From Parvularcula sp. IMCC14364 (lineage in GTDB: Bacteria > Pseudomonadota > Alphaproteobacteria > Caulobacterales > Parvularculaceae), in NCBI RefSeq assembly GCF_030758415.1, contig NZ_CP132334.1, positions 248,001 through 312,000 on the forward strand: a stretch of DNA of 64,000 nucleotides. Reading direction: 5' to 3'. A program made the position numbers and the translations under genes. Below the pieces are notes generated by a model. That model was not told the DNA's origin, did not search any database, and saw nothing but the letters and a program-made list of their open reading frames with translations. Positions 46,063 to 55,346 of this stretch are shown piece after piece; the first letter of the stretch is position 1, and every line of letters begins with the position of its first letter.

Positions 46063-49000
46063 ATGACCCAGTCACAATCTGCGCGCGCAAATGATATACT
46101 CGCTCAGCTAACGGAATTAACAGCCAATTTGTCAGGGTATGATGAAGCGGATCTTGGTGCGAGCCAAACCTTTCTGGAGTTGGGATTTGACAGCCTTTTT
46201 CTGACCCAACTGGCAACAGCGTTTCAGAAGCAATATAATGTCAAGATCACGTTCCGGCAGCTTTTTGACGAATTGCCGACTCTTGCAGCAATCTCTGCTC
46301 ATATTGATACACAATTACCAGCCGACACTGCACCCGCAGAAAAAGCGGCAGAGCCGCAACCAGTGCAGGCTGCTGCCCCCGCTCAGATGCCGCATGAAGC
46401 GCCACAAATGCTGCCTGCTGCGCCAGCAGCCACAGTCGCGCCGACGCTGCTTGTCACGCCTCTTGCGGGCGCAGGGAATGCCGGCGGCCTTTCAGGTATA
46501 TTCTCGGAACAGATCAACCTGATGACCCAGCAGCTGCAAATGTTGCAAGCTGCCCGCAGCGGTAAACCAGCTACTCAGCCGGTTGTTGCTCAACAGGCTG
46601 CGGCTGCCTCTGTTGCGCCCATCCAGACGCCACAAACAGGCGTGCCAGCCGAGGAGACAGCGACTGAAGCAGAGCCGGAGAAGCCGCAACTGCCGAAAGG
46701 CTTTGGCCCGACACAGAATTCGGTACTTTCCGCAAATGCGCTTTCTGCAGAGCAAAAAGCGCATATCGCCCGCCTGGTGGGCAGGTATAATGCCAAAACG
46801 CAAGTCTCCAAGAAAAGAACGCAGGCGGACCGTGCCTATCACGCAGACCCACGCACGGCTGCGGGTTTCAATCCGATCTGGAAGGAAATGGTTTACCCGA
46901 TTGTTGTTGAGCGCTCCAAGGGGGCATATCTCTGGGATGCAGACGGTAATCAGTATATTGATATGCTGAATGGTTTTGGCCCCAACTTTTTCGGTCATAA
47001 TGCCCCGTTCATTACAGAGGCCTTGAAGGCCCAGCTTGATGACAGTTACGAAGTGGGCCCACAAACGCCACGCGCGGGCGAAGCTGCAAAGCTGCTCTGT
47101 GAGCTGACCGGTATGGATCGCGTCAGTTGGGTCAATACTGGTTCAGAAGCTGTGCAGGCGGCTATCCGGATCTCGCGTACCATGACCGGGCGAGACAAGA
47201 TCGTAGTCTTTTCCGGTGACTATCATGGTAATTTTGACGAAGTACTCGTGCGGGGCACAAAGAACGCACGTGGCCGCCGGACTATTCCTCTGGCACCGGG
47301 CATACCGTTTGATTCCGTTGGCAATGTCATTGTCCTTGACTATGGCGATATGGCTTCTCTGGAAGAAATAAAGGCGCAGGCAGATGATATTGCGGCGGTG
47401 CTTGTTGAGCCAATTCAGAGCCGTCGACCTGAACTTCAGCCGAAAGAGTTTCTCCACGCCTTGCGTGATCTGACGCGCGAAGAGGAAATTGTCCTTGTTT
47501 TTGATGAAGTGATTACAGGCTTTAGAACCGGACCGGGCGGCGCACAGGCATATTTCGGCATAGAAGCTGACATGGCGACTTATGGCAAAATCATCGGGGG
47601 CGGAATGCCCATTGGTGTTGTCGCCGGGCGCTCAAGATTCATGGATACTTTTGATGGCGGCCAGTGGTCCTATGGGGACGATTCAAGACCAACTGCAGGG
47701 GTTACCTTCTTTGCAGGGACTTTCGTGCGCCACCCGCTGGCAATCGCTGCTGCCCATGCATCCCTGTCCTATATCAAGACCGCAGGGCCTGCGCTCCAGC
47801 AGGGCGTCAATAAAAAGGCCACCCGGCTTGCGACGACGCTGACGGCGTTTTTTGCGGAGCAAGGCGTCAATTTTGAGGTGCCGCATTTTGCCTCGCAGAT
47901 GTTCATTCGCAATAATGAAGAAAATGAACTGGCGACGCTTTTCTTCTATCACATGCGTGATCGGGGCATTCATCTGCTGGAAGGTTTCCCGACATACATG
48001 ACTGCTGCGTATACGGATGAGGATGTGGATCAGGTTATCGCGGCTGCAAAAGACAGCATCTTCGAGATGCAGGCAGATGGCATCCTGGCAACGCCACACG
48101 GCAAGAGCGTTGTGTATAACAGAAAATTCGACCTTACAGATGCGCAGCGCCATACATGGCTCGCCTGCCAGATGGGAGAGGAGGCTTCCTGCGCCTTTAA
48201 TGAGTCAGATACGGTTCTGATAAAAGGCAAGCTGGATGAGCAGAAATTCAGCGAGGCTGTCGAACACGGACTTGCCAGCCATGAAGCCTTCCGGGTGCGG
48301 TTTGATCCTGATGGTGAATATCAGTGGGTCGATCACGCATTGACGCTCTGCGTTGAAAGCCATGACTTTGGTGATCTGTCGGGCGAAGCGCTGGCTGAGA
48401 AAACTGAAGCCTTCTTTGCCGCACAGGGTTGCCAGGCTTTCGATCTTGAAAACGGGCCACTGGTGCGTGCGCATTTGATCCGCACAGGGGCGGAAAGCTG
48501 GATATTTACGATCTATTGCCACCATCTGGTTTTTGACGGGTATTCAGCTCAACTGGTCATTGATGATATTGTCCAGCGGTATAACCAAGCTGTCTCTGGG
48601 CATGAACGGGAGCGTACAGAATTTGTACCCTTCAGCGTTTATGCGCAGGCTATAGCGCCGCAGTCAGGCAACGAAGCACAAGCACGCTCCAGAGTATTCT
48701 GGCAGGAAGTCTTTTCTGATAAGGTGCCTGCTCTCATTGATTTGCCAACGGATAAATCTCGCCAGGCAGAGCGGCAATATGCAGGCTCCACCTATCACCA
48801 TGAGCTGAAAACCGATCTGACAGAAAAACTGCAGGGGACAGCGCGCAAACTTGGTGTCAGCCAGAATGCCGTTCTGTTTTCTGCCTTTGCGGCGCTGCTG
48901 TCGCGCCTTTCTGCGCAGGATGATTTTGTGATTGCCATGCCTGCCGCCGGACAGGCGCGACATGAACTGGAAACAGTTGGCTACTGTGTCAACATGCTGC

Positions 49001-51225
49001 CAGTCAGGCTGCAACCAGCTTATGATGCTTCTTTTGCGGACTTCGCGAGACAGACACAAAAGTCTGTACTTGATGCTTTTGATCATCAGGAATTTACCTT
49101 CAGTGAACTGCTACAGGACATCAACGCGCCGCGTCACACCGGGCGTCTGTCTCTGACAGAAACAGTTTTCAACTACAGTCGGTATTTTTCAGATATCGAC
49201 ATGACTGGCTGTGAGGTTTCTGCGCGGGAGAACCGGCGCCAGTCGGTTTATTATGATCTGTTTTTTAATATCGTTGAAGCAGACGGCAGACTGCATGTGG
49301 ATTTTGATTTTGCTACCTCCCTATATCGCGAAGAAACAATCGCGCGCTGGGTGACGCATTTTGAAACCTTGCTGGAAGATGCGCTTGTCTATCCTGAACG
49401 GGCGATAGGCGAGCTGACCCTTGATACAGAAGGACAGGCCGGCTTCAGCTTGACAGGTCCAACCACCAGTCATGATATGGATAAAAATGTGGTCAGCCTT
49501 TTTGCCACGGCGGCGGCAGCCTCACCTGACTCTGTTGCGATAATCTGCGATGGCAAGGCCACGACTTACGGTCAGCTTCAGGCGTATGCCAGTCAACTGA
49601 CAAATTATCTGGCCGAGCAGAATGTCGGGGCAGGGGATATTGTCGGTATCATGCTCAACCGTTCCGTTGACATGGTGGCGAGCATTCTGGCGATCTGGAG
49701 TCGCGGCGCCGCCTATCTGCCACTCGATCCTGAATTTCCCGTTGAGCGTCTGAACTACATGGTCGAGGATGCCGGGGCCTGCAGGGTCATTTCCTCGGCC
49801 GATCTTGCTACTCTGTCCGGGCAGCTCAAGGCACCCGTTCTTGACCTGACAAGAGAGATAACGGCCATCGCTGGACAGGCAACAGCGGTCAAGCAGGAGA
49901 TACAGCTAAAGCCAGAAGACAGGGCCTATGTCATTTACACCTCAGGGTCCACCGGCAAGCCGAAAGGGGTCGAGAACACCCATGGCGCATTGCTGAACTT
50001 TGTCGAGTCGATGAAAGTGTCGCCGGGTCTTGTCTCTACAGACCGCCTGCTGGCTGTCACAACCCTGTCCTTTGATATTTCCCTGCTCGAACTGATGGTG
50101 CCCCTGTCAGCCGGGGCACAGATTATCATGGCAACACAGGATGAAGTGCTGGATGGGTATGACTTGTGTGATCTCATTACGGACAATGAAGTGACAATCA
50201 TGCAAGCGACACCTGCCACCTGGCGCCTGATGCTTGACTGCGAGTGGGATGGTACGCAAACCCTCAAGGCCCTGTGTGGTGGCGAGCCGCTCCCGTCGGC
50301 GCTGGCAGAACAGTTGCTGCCCAGGACTGTAGAATTGTGGAATATGTATGGACCAACAGAAACAACTGTCTGGTCAACCTGCGTGAAAATTTCAGACCAT
50401 ACTGATATTACTGTTGGTACACCAATAGATAACACTGTCCTCTATGTGCTCGACGATTATCTGCGCCCCGTGCCCAAAGGCGTCCCGGGGGAGTTGTGGA
50501 TTGGCGGTGCCGGTGTGGCGCGCGGGTATATCGGCAGACCGGAACTCACCGCCGAGCGCTTCCGGGCGGATCCTTTTGTGGATGATGTTGCGGCCCGGAT
50601 ATATTGCACCGGGGACCGGGCCATTCTGCTGCCGGACGGCAGGGTTGAGATGCGGGGCCGGCGCGACAATCAGGTCAAGGTCCGGGGGCACCGTATTGAA
50701 CTGGGCGAGGTTGAGGAAGTTCTTGCGTGTCATTACGCGCTAGATGCAGTGGCTATCGCCGTGCGTGATGACCATCATGGTGAGCCCATGCTTGCCGCCT
50801 ATATCGTGCCGGGGAATCGCGAGCGCGTTACCCATAGTGACCTGCGCCAGTGGCTGCGGCAGTCCGTGCCCGATTATATGGTGCCACAGGTTTTTGTTGA
50901 AATTGCAAAACTGCCGCTCACCGGCAATAACAAGCTTGATCGCAATGCTTTGCCGGAGGCTGTGTCCTTGCGGCTGGTGGAAACAGATCGTGTACTGCCG
51001 CGTACCGAGCGCGAGCGTGAAATTGCGGCACTCTGGCAGGAAATGCTCGAGATTACGGATATTTCCGTGACAGATAATTTCTTCGAGCTGGGCGGACAAT
51101 CATTGCAGGTTGCGAAAATGTCAGCCTTGCTCCGGAAAATGCATGGCTACAGAATTTCTCCGCGCGCAGTGATTTTCGAAACACTGGAGCAACTGGCCGC
51201 ATCTGTTGACCGGGAAGCCAGTTAA
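46063..51225 (+). CDS. Hybrid synthase: ACP - aminotransferase - C - A - PCP
   Basis: 1720 residues. The ACP has Ser44 in LGFDSLF. A Pro/Ala/Gln linker leads to a class III PLP aminotransferase (about 240-680; DEVITGF, Lys509 in TYGKIIGGG). The condensation domain has an intact HHLVFDG (His820-Gly826); the adenylation domain has YTSGSTGKPKG (about 1290) and YGPTETTVWS; the PCP has Ser1680 in LGGQSL. The order resembles mycosubtilin, iturin and microcystin modules that make beta-amino acids: the enzyme would aminate the ACP-bound beta-keto acyl chain and couple it to one amino acid. The pocket residues read DILQLGMVWK, close to glycine codes. No releasing domain is present. The start follows the KS-AT stop by 16 bp. 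Confidence 0.93.
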   Translation: MTQSQSARANDILAQLTELTANLSGYDEADLGASQTFLELGFDSLFLTQLATAFQKQYNVKITFRQLFDELPTLAAISAHIDTQLPADTAPAEKAAEPQPVQAAAPAQMPHEAPQMLPAAPAATVAPTLLVTPLAGAGNAGGLSGIFSEQINLMTQQLQMLQAARSGKPATQPVVAQQAAAASVAPIQTPQTGVPAEETATEAEPEKPQLPKGFGPTQNSVLSANALSAEQKAHIARLVGRYNAKTQVSKKRTQADRAYHADPRTAAGFNPIWKEMVYPIVVERSKGAYLWDADGNQYIDMLNGFGPNFFGHNAPFITEALKAQLDDSYEVGPQTPRAGEAAKLLCELTGMDRVSWVNTGSEAVQAAIRISRTMTGRDKIVVFSGDYHGNFDEVLVRGTKNARGRRTIPLAPGIPFDSVGNVIVLDYGDMASLEEIKAQADDIAAVLVEPIQSRRPELQPKEFLHALRDLTREEEIVLVFDEVITGFRTGPGGAQAYFGIEADMATYGKIIGGGMPIGVVAGRSRFMDTFDGGQWSYGDDSRPTAGVTFFAGTFVRHPLAIAAAHASLSYIKTAGPALQQGVNKKATRLATTLTAFFAEQGVNFEVPHFASQMFIRNNEENELATLFFYHMRDRGIHLLEGFPTYMTAAYTDEDVDQVIAAAKDSIFEMQADGILATPHGKSVVYNRKFDLTDAQRHTWLACQMGEEASCAFNESDTVLIKGKLDEQKFSEAVEHGLASHEAFRVRFDPDGEYQWVDHALTLCVESHDFGDLSGEALAEKTEAFFAAQGCQAFDLENGPLVRAHLIRTGAESWIFTIYCHHLVFDGYSAQLVIDDIVQRYNQAVSGHERERTEFVPFSVYAQAIAPQSGNEAQARSRVFWQEVFSDKVPALIDLPTDKSRQAERQYAGSTYHHELKTDLTEKLQGTARKLGVSQNAVLFSAFAALLSRLSAQDDFVIAMPAAGQARHELETVGYCVNMLPVRLQPAYDASFADFARQTQKSVLDAFDHQEFTFSELLQDINAPRHTGRLSLTETVFNYSRYFSDIDMTGCEVSARENRRQSVYYDLFFNIVEADGRLHVDFDFATSLYREETIARWVTHFETLLEDALVYPERAIGELTLDTEGQAGFSLTGPTTSHDMDKNVVSLFATAAAASPDSVAIICDGKATTYGQLQAYASQLTNYLAEQNVGAGDIVGIMLNRSVDMVASILAIWSRGAAYLPLDPEFPVERLNYMVEDAGACRVISSADLATLSGQLKAPVLDLTREITAIAGQATAVKQEIQLKPEDRAYVIYTSGSTGKPKGVENTHGALLNFVESMKVSPGLVSTDRLLAVTTLSFDISLLELMVPLSAGAQIIMATQDEVLDGYDLCDLITDNEVTIMQATPATWRLMLDCEWDGTQTLKALCGGEPLPSALAEQLLPRTVELWNMYGPTETTVWSTCVKISDHTDITVGTPIDNTVLYVLDDYLRPVPKGVPGELWIGGAGVARGYIGRPELTAERFRADPFVDDVAARIYCTGDRAILLPDGRVEMRGRRDNQVKVRGHRIELGEVEEVLACHYALDAVAIAVRDDHHGEPMLAAYIVPGNRERVTHSDLRQWLRQSVPDYMVPQVFVEIAKLPLTGNNKLDRNALPEAVSLRLVETDRVLPRTEREREIAALWQEMLEITDISVTDNFFELGGQSLQVAKMSALLRKMHGYRISPRAVIFETLEQLAASVDREAS

Positions 51226-51230
51226 TGCAC

Positions 51231-51980
51231 TCAGCCTGCCGCAATATCCTGACGAATATACGCAAGCACCTTTTCGGTGCTATCCATGTGAAACAGATGG
51301 CCCCCCTCGATGGTGTGATGGGCGAAATCGGACGAGGTTTCAGCCTGCCACTTGCTGGCGTCACGGTCCGCCGTACCCGGATCATCATTGCCGGTAAAGA
51401 CACTGACAGGGCAGGGCAGGGGGGTGGCGGCCTGCCAGCGACAGGATGTCAGCAGGGCAAAATCGGCCCGCAGAACCGGCATGATCATTTCCCTGATCTC
51501 GGGATTGTCCATGGCAGGCCCTTGAGAGCCATAGCGGGCTGTGAAAAGCGACAGCAGTTCCTCATCCGAAAGGGTGTCAATGTCCGCGACCGGCTCCGCT
51601 ACGTCACCCGGCCAGTGCCTGCCGGAGACAAACAGATGCGCAAGCCGTTTTTTGCTCGTGGCGAGATGCCGTGCGGCCGCAAGGGCGATCAGCGCTCCAA
51701 GGCTGTGACCAAACAGCGCGACAGGTGTCGGGGGCAACTGGTCCAGAGCCTGGCAGACACCTTCCATCATTGGCTGCCACCTGGTGAAGGGCTGTTCGTC
51801 CAGCCTGTCTTCACGTCCTGGCAGTTGCAGCGCCAGCACCTCAACCGTCTCGGGCAGGTATGACGGCCATTTCCGATATATTGATGCGCCCGCGCCAGCA
51901 TGGGGCACACAGACCAGTCTTGTCTGCGCCATCGGGCGCGCCTGCAGACAGCGCAGAACAACTTCGGGTATATTCTCCAT
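51231..51980 (-). CDS. Type II thioesterase (alpha/beta hydrolase)
   Basis: 249 residues from the ATG at 51980 (an upstream extension to 52022 is less likely). Typical type II thioesterase: LVCVPHAGAGAS oxyanion loop, LQLPGREDRLDE, catalytic serine in FGHSLGALIAL, an Asp in FTGNDDPG and a His in EGGHLFH. Such enzymes release misloaded or finished chains from synthases. It is encoded convergently with the 1720-residue synthase, its stop 5 bp from that gene's stop, so it needs its own promoter. It is the only candidate in the locus for product release. Confidence 0.9.
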   Translation of the reverse strand: MENIPEVVLRCLQARPMAQTRLVCVPHAGAGASIYRKWPSYLPETVEVLALQLPGREDRLDEQPFTRWQPMMEGVCQALDQLPPTPVALFGHSLGALIALAAARHLATSKKRLAHLFVSGRHWPGDVAEPVADIDTLSDEELLSLFTARYGSQGPAMDNPEIREMIMPVLRADFALLTSCRWQAATPLPCPVSVFTGNDDPGTADRDASKWQAETSSDFAHHTIEGGHLFHMDSTEKVLAYIRQDIAAG

Positions 51981-52032
51981 CCCTATTTGATGCCTCCGTT
52001 CGCGGCAGAATTTCAATGACAAGGTGGCCCCT

Positions 52033-52836
52033 ATGACTCCCCTGCATTTTGGCCCGTCGGCTGCCCCTCTATATGGCGTTTATCATCCTGCCAAACAGCC
52101 ATCAGGCCGGGCGCCTGCCATTCTTTTATGCAGCCCGTTTGGGGTAGAAGCCATACGCGCTTTTCGCATCTACCGCATTCTTGCAGAGAAGCTCGCCGCG
52201 GCCGGATCACCTGTCCTGCGCTTCGACTATACCGGGACGGGGAATGCCGCTGGCGATGATACAGCATTTTCTGTCACCAGTGCTGTGGAAGATATATTAA
52301 TCGCGCATCAGGAACTGACCGACATGAGCGGGGCGACCCGTGTTGCCTGGCTGGGCTTGCGCCTTGGGGCCGGGCTGGCCCTGCTGGCAAGCCAGCGCAA
52401 GCCGCGAGCGCTTGGCGGTGTTTGCCTCTGGGACCCGGTGACGGACGGGTCGGACTATCTTCAGGCTATTCAATCTGCACACGTGACAGAGCTTGCGCGC
52501 GTCTTTGACCAGTCTGAAAAATCTGCCGCCTCTATGCGGCAAAAGACGGGCTCTCGTGCCGAAGCAATGGGTTTTGCGCTTGGCGATGCGTTGCAGTCCG
52601 GCATGGATGAGCTGTCTCTGGCAGCCATAAAGTCACGCCCGGCCCGGCATATGGCGATCATTGCAGGCGAACAACAGCATGAGCTTGAGCAGCACCTTGA
52701 GGCAACGGGTGTAAAACTTGTCGCTCACACAGATGAAGAAAGCCAGTCATGGAACTCTGATGCGGCGCTCAATGCTTTTTCAGTACCCCGAAAGACACTT
52801 GATCTGTTGGTGGAAACTCTCGGAGAGCTGAGATGA
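52033..52836 (+). CDS. Alpha/beta hydrolase-fold protein, serine nucleophile replaced
   Basis: 267 residues, start ATG 52033 with AAGG 8 nt upstream (a GTG at 52024 is an alternative). The fold is clear from ILLCSPFGVE, LRFDYTGTGNAAGDD and the nucleophile-elbow stretch VAWLGLRLGAGLALLA. In the elbow GxSxG the central Ser is Arg (GLRLG). This resembles, from memory, 'hydrolase 2' proteins of exosortase A systems, where GxRxG is usual. A classical serine-hydrolase role is thus doubtful. Its last 4 bases overlap the next gene (ATGA). Confidence 0.8.
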   Translation: MTPLHFGPSAAPLYGVYHPAKQPSGRAPAILLCSPFGVEAIRAFRIYRILAEKLAAAGSPVLRFDYTGTGNAAGDDTAFSVTSAVEDILIAHQELTDMSGATRVAWLGLRLGAGLALLASQRKPRALGGVCLWDPVTDGSDYLQAIQSAHVTELARVFDQSEKSAASMRQKTGSRAEAMGFALGDALQSGMDELSLAAIKSRPARHMAIIAGEQQHELEQHLEATGVKLVAHTDEESQSWNSDAALNAFSVPRKTLDLLVETLGELR

Positions 52837-53645
52837 GAGAAGAAATCGTTCAGTTTGGTGATGATAACCGGCTTTCGGGTATTCTCACATTGAGCCCCGA
52901 GATGGTGACGGACAGGCCGCTGGTCATCTTTCTCAATGCGGGCATTGTGCATCATGTTGGCCCCAACCGGCTGCATGTGAAACTGGCGCGCGCGCTCGCA
53001 GAAGAGCGATATGAGGTATTGCGGTTCGACCTGTCCGGATTGGGAGAAAGCCTGCCAGCACCTGCAGGCAAGGGCTATGAAGAACAATCCATTGCGGATA
53101 CGCGCCAGGCCATCGACATGATGCAGGCCCGTTTTGGCGAGCGGCCCATCGTGCTTGCGGGCATATGTTCGGGGGCAGACAACAGCTACCGGACGGCCTT
53201 GAGGGATGACCGCGTTACCGGACTTATCCTGCTTGATCCCTATGCCTATCAGAATACAACCGCCCAGATTTCGGATCTTGCCAAGCGGGCGCAGGACCCG
53301 GAGCGCTGGAAACGCCTCGCAGGCCGCCTTCTTTCCGGCACCGAGGGGGCGGAAGACGAAGAGGAAATCATGGAAGACGACAATGATCGTATTCCGCCAG
53401 AGCGCGAGGTATTCGGGGCTGACCTGCAATCCCTCACGCAACGCGGCGTCAGCCTGCTGATGTTATATACAAGCTCTGTCCGGCATTTGATAAATGCGCG
53501 TAATCAGTTCCACCAGACTTTCAGGGATTTTGATTTCGCCGACAAATTGGAAGTCGATGTTCTGTCCCATGTGGACCATACATATACGGAGTTAGGCGCT
53601 CAAAAAGAGTTGAGCCAGCGGCTTCTCAACTGGCTGGCCGTTTGA
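52833..53645 (+). CDS. Alpha/beta hydrolase, Cys at the nucleophile position
   Basis: 270 residues. A full alpha/beta hydrolase pattern: IFLNAGIVHHVGPNRLHV, LRFDLSGLGESLP, and the elbow LAGICSGADNSY, where Cys replaces Ser (G-I-C-S-G), then VTGLILLDPYAY. A long acidic loop sits at about residues 165-185 (GAEDEEEIMEDDND). Close in type to 'hydrolase 1' proteins associated with exosortase and polysaccharide clusters. The upstream hydrolase overlaps it, implying they act together. The convergent flippase stop lies 2 bp downstream. Confidence 0.82.
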   Translation: MREEIVQFGDDNRLSGILTLSPEMVTDRPLVIFLNAGIVHHVGPNRLHVKLARALAEERYEVLRFDLSGLGESLPAPAGKGYEEQSIADTRQAIDMMQARFGERPIVLAGICSGADNSYRTALRDDRVTGLILLDPYAYQNTTAQISDLAKRAQDPERWKRLAGRLLSGTEGAEDEEEIMEDDNDRIPPEREVFGADLQSLTQRGVSLLMLYTSSVRHLINARNQFHQTFRDFDFADKLEVDVLSHVDHTYTELGAQKELSQRLLNWLAV

Positions 53646-53647
53646 GG

Positions 53648-55159
53648 TCAGGCTTGTTTTCTGTTTGCCAGAAAGCCGGTAACATATCGCCTGATTTGCT
53701 GCTCAACCCCGTTAGGCTGGCCTGACAGTCTCCAGATCAGGAAATGCGTTGCACAATAGACAACACCGCCGAGCATTACATCTGCTGCAAGACGTATGAT
53801 TACAGGAAGGTCCGGCCAGAAGGGGATTAGGGGGCGGAACATGATAAACCATAATGTCATCATGCTGCAGGCAAATACTGTTCGGCGAATCTGCCATATC
53901 GGACACCAGAAGGGGCGGCCACTGACTTTCTGATAAACAAGCAGGCTCATGCATGAATTGAATGTGGCGCCTATGGCCGTCGCCCATATTGCGCCGATAA
54001 GGCCATAGGCTGAAGCAGCCCAGATCAGCAATGGTGTACGGACACAAAAATAGGCAACTTCACGCCAGACAATCAGATGCGTGCGATCACGCGCCATGGC
54101 AAACCCTTCAAGGGACATGAACAACATCACCAGTCCGGCTGCCGGGGCGTAAATCTGGAAGACGGGGATGACGGCCAGCCAGTTCTGCCCCAGCAAGATT
54201 GCGACAAGATCAGCAGCCACCAGCGCACAACCAAGCGCCGCTGGCAGGCCTATCGCTGCAAGCACCTCAATACCCTGCAGGAAAGTCTTGTTCATTTCGC
54301 CCTGTTTTTCCTGCAACTCAGAGAGTCCCGGATAGACGGCACGTGCCATCGGGGCGGCAATCTCCTCGGTGGGGATGTCAGCAATCTGGTGGCCAATATA
54401 GAACGCGCCTGTGGCAGCCGGGCCAGTCAGCTTGGGCATAATCAGCACATCCAGCTTGTTGTTCAGGGCTGTGATGAAACTGACGGCTGCGACCCAGCCG
54501 GAAAATCCGAATACTTCCCGGATGGCCGCAAAGGACAGGCGCGGTCTGTAGGATCGGAAAAAATAGGACAAGGCAGTTTCTGTCAGGGCACCCGCAATTA
54601 TGCCGATAATGATCGCCCAGTACGTCCGGAAGGTAACGGCGATAAAAATGGACACTGCCACACTGATGACTTTGACTGCCGCATCAAGCTGGAAAGTGCG
54701 GGTAAAGTCGAGTTGGCGTTCCAGCTCGTAAAATTTTGGATTCTTCAACCCGAGAATAAACGGTGTGATACTGATGGCCAGCACGACAGCAGCCGTGCGG
54801 TCATCATCGAACAGGGCAGGCGCGAAGGGCACGAGCGCAAGCATGACCAGCATGACGACGCCCCCGCGCAGGACAGAAAGCGTGAAAACAGTATCAATCA
54901 TGCTTTCGGAAGCGGTCTGGAACCGGATCACCGTCTGGCGCACGCCAATATCGGAGATGTTCTGTAAGAGCTGCATGAGCGTGATGCCGATCGCCACAAG
55001 ACCGAAATCCTCCGGAACCAGGAGGCGGGCCAGAATCAGCGTGTTGATCAGCCCGAGCATACGCACGAGCATACGCGCGCCCATGATCCATACCGTGCCC
55101 AGTGCGATACGCTCGCCAAGAGAGCGCTGCGGGGTAATATGTTCAGGTATTTCTTGCAC
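53648..55159 (-). CDS. Wzx-type oligosaccharide flippase (MOP superfamily)
   Basis: 503 residues with 12-14 helices (RMLGLINTLILARLLVPEDFG at the N-terminus, matching polysaccharide flippases such as WzxC). These proteins flip lipid-linked oligosaccharides across the inner membrane. The start is GTG at 55159 after an AGGG-like site. It lies in opposite orientation to the hydrolases. No glycosyltransferases are in the window, so it might serve a glycan made elsewhere or carry the product of the neighbouring synthases. Without sugar genes, either role is unproven. Confidence 0.85.
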   Translation of the reverse strand: MQEIPEHITPQRSLGERIALGTVWIMGARMLVRMLGLINTLILARLLVPEDFGLVAIGITLMQLLQNISDIGVRQTVIRFQTASESMIDTVFTLSVLRGGVVMLVMLALVPFAPALFDDDRTAAVVLAISITPFILGLKNPKFYELERQLDFTRTFQLDAAVKVISVAVSIFIAVTFRTYWAIIIGIIAGALTETALSYFFRSYRPRLSFAAIREVFGFSGWVAAVSFITALNNKLDVLIMPKLTGPAATGAFYIGHQIADIPTEEIAAPMARAVYPGLSELQEKQGEMNKTFLQGIEVLAAIGLPAALGCALVAADLVAILLGQNWLAVIPVFQIYAPAAGLVMLFMSLEGFAMARDRTHLIVWREVAYFCVRTPLLIWAASAYGLIGAIWATAIGATFNSCMSLLVYQKVSGRPFWCPIWQIRRTVFACSMMTLWFIMFRPLIPFWPDLPVIIRLAADVMLGGVVYCATHFLIWRLSGQPNGVEQQIRRYVTGFLANRKQA

Positions 55160-55346
55160 GTATGCGCCCTGTAAATCCGGGCAAATGTATCACCTGACAA
55201 GTTAAAGCAGGATTAGGGATTCGCGCACGGGACTGTTGATAGTTCATTTGCCTCTAACGGCGAGAATGTTACATATCAATAGCTATACAGGTTAAGTCAG
55301 CGCCCGTTTGAGGTGTGCTTGCCCCGTCAACATAAGGATGCCCCAC

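Noticed and set aside
54077-54967. A 296-codon frame antisense to the flippase gene
   Set aside because: The flippase frame has clear membrane helices; the opposite frame is hydrophilic and low-complexity and matches nothing.
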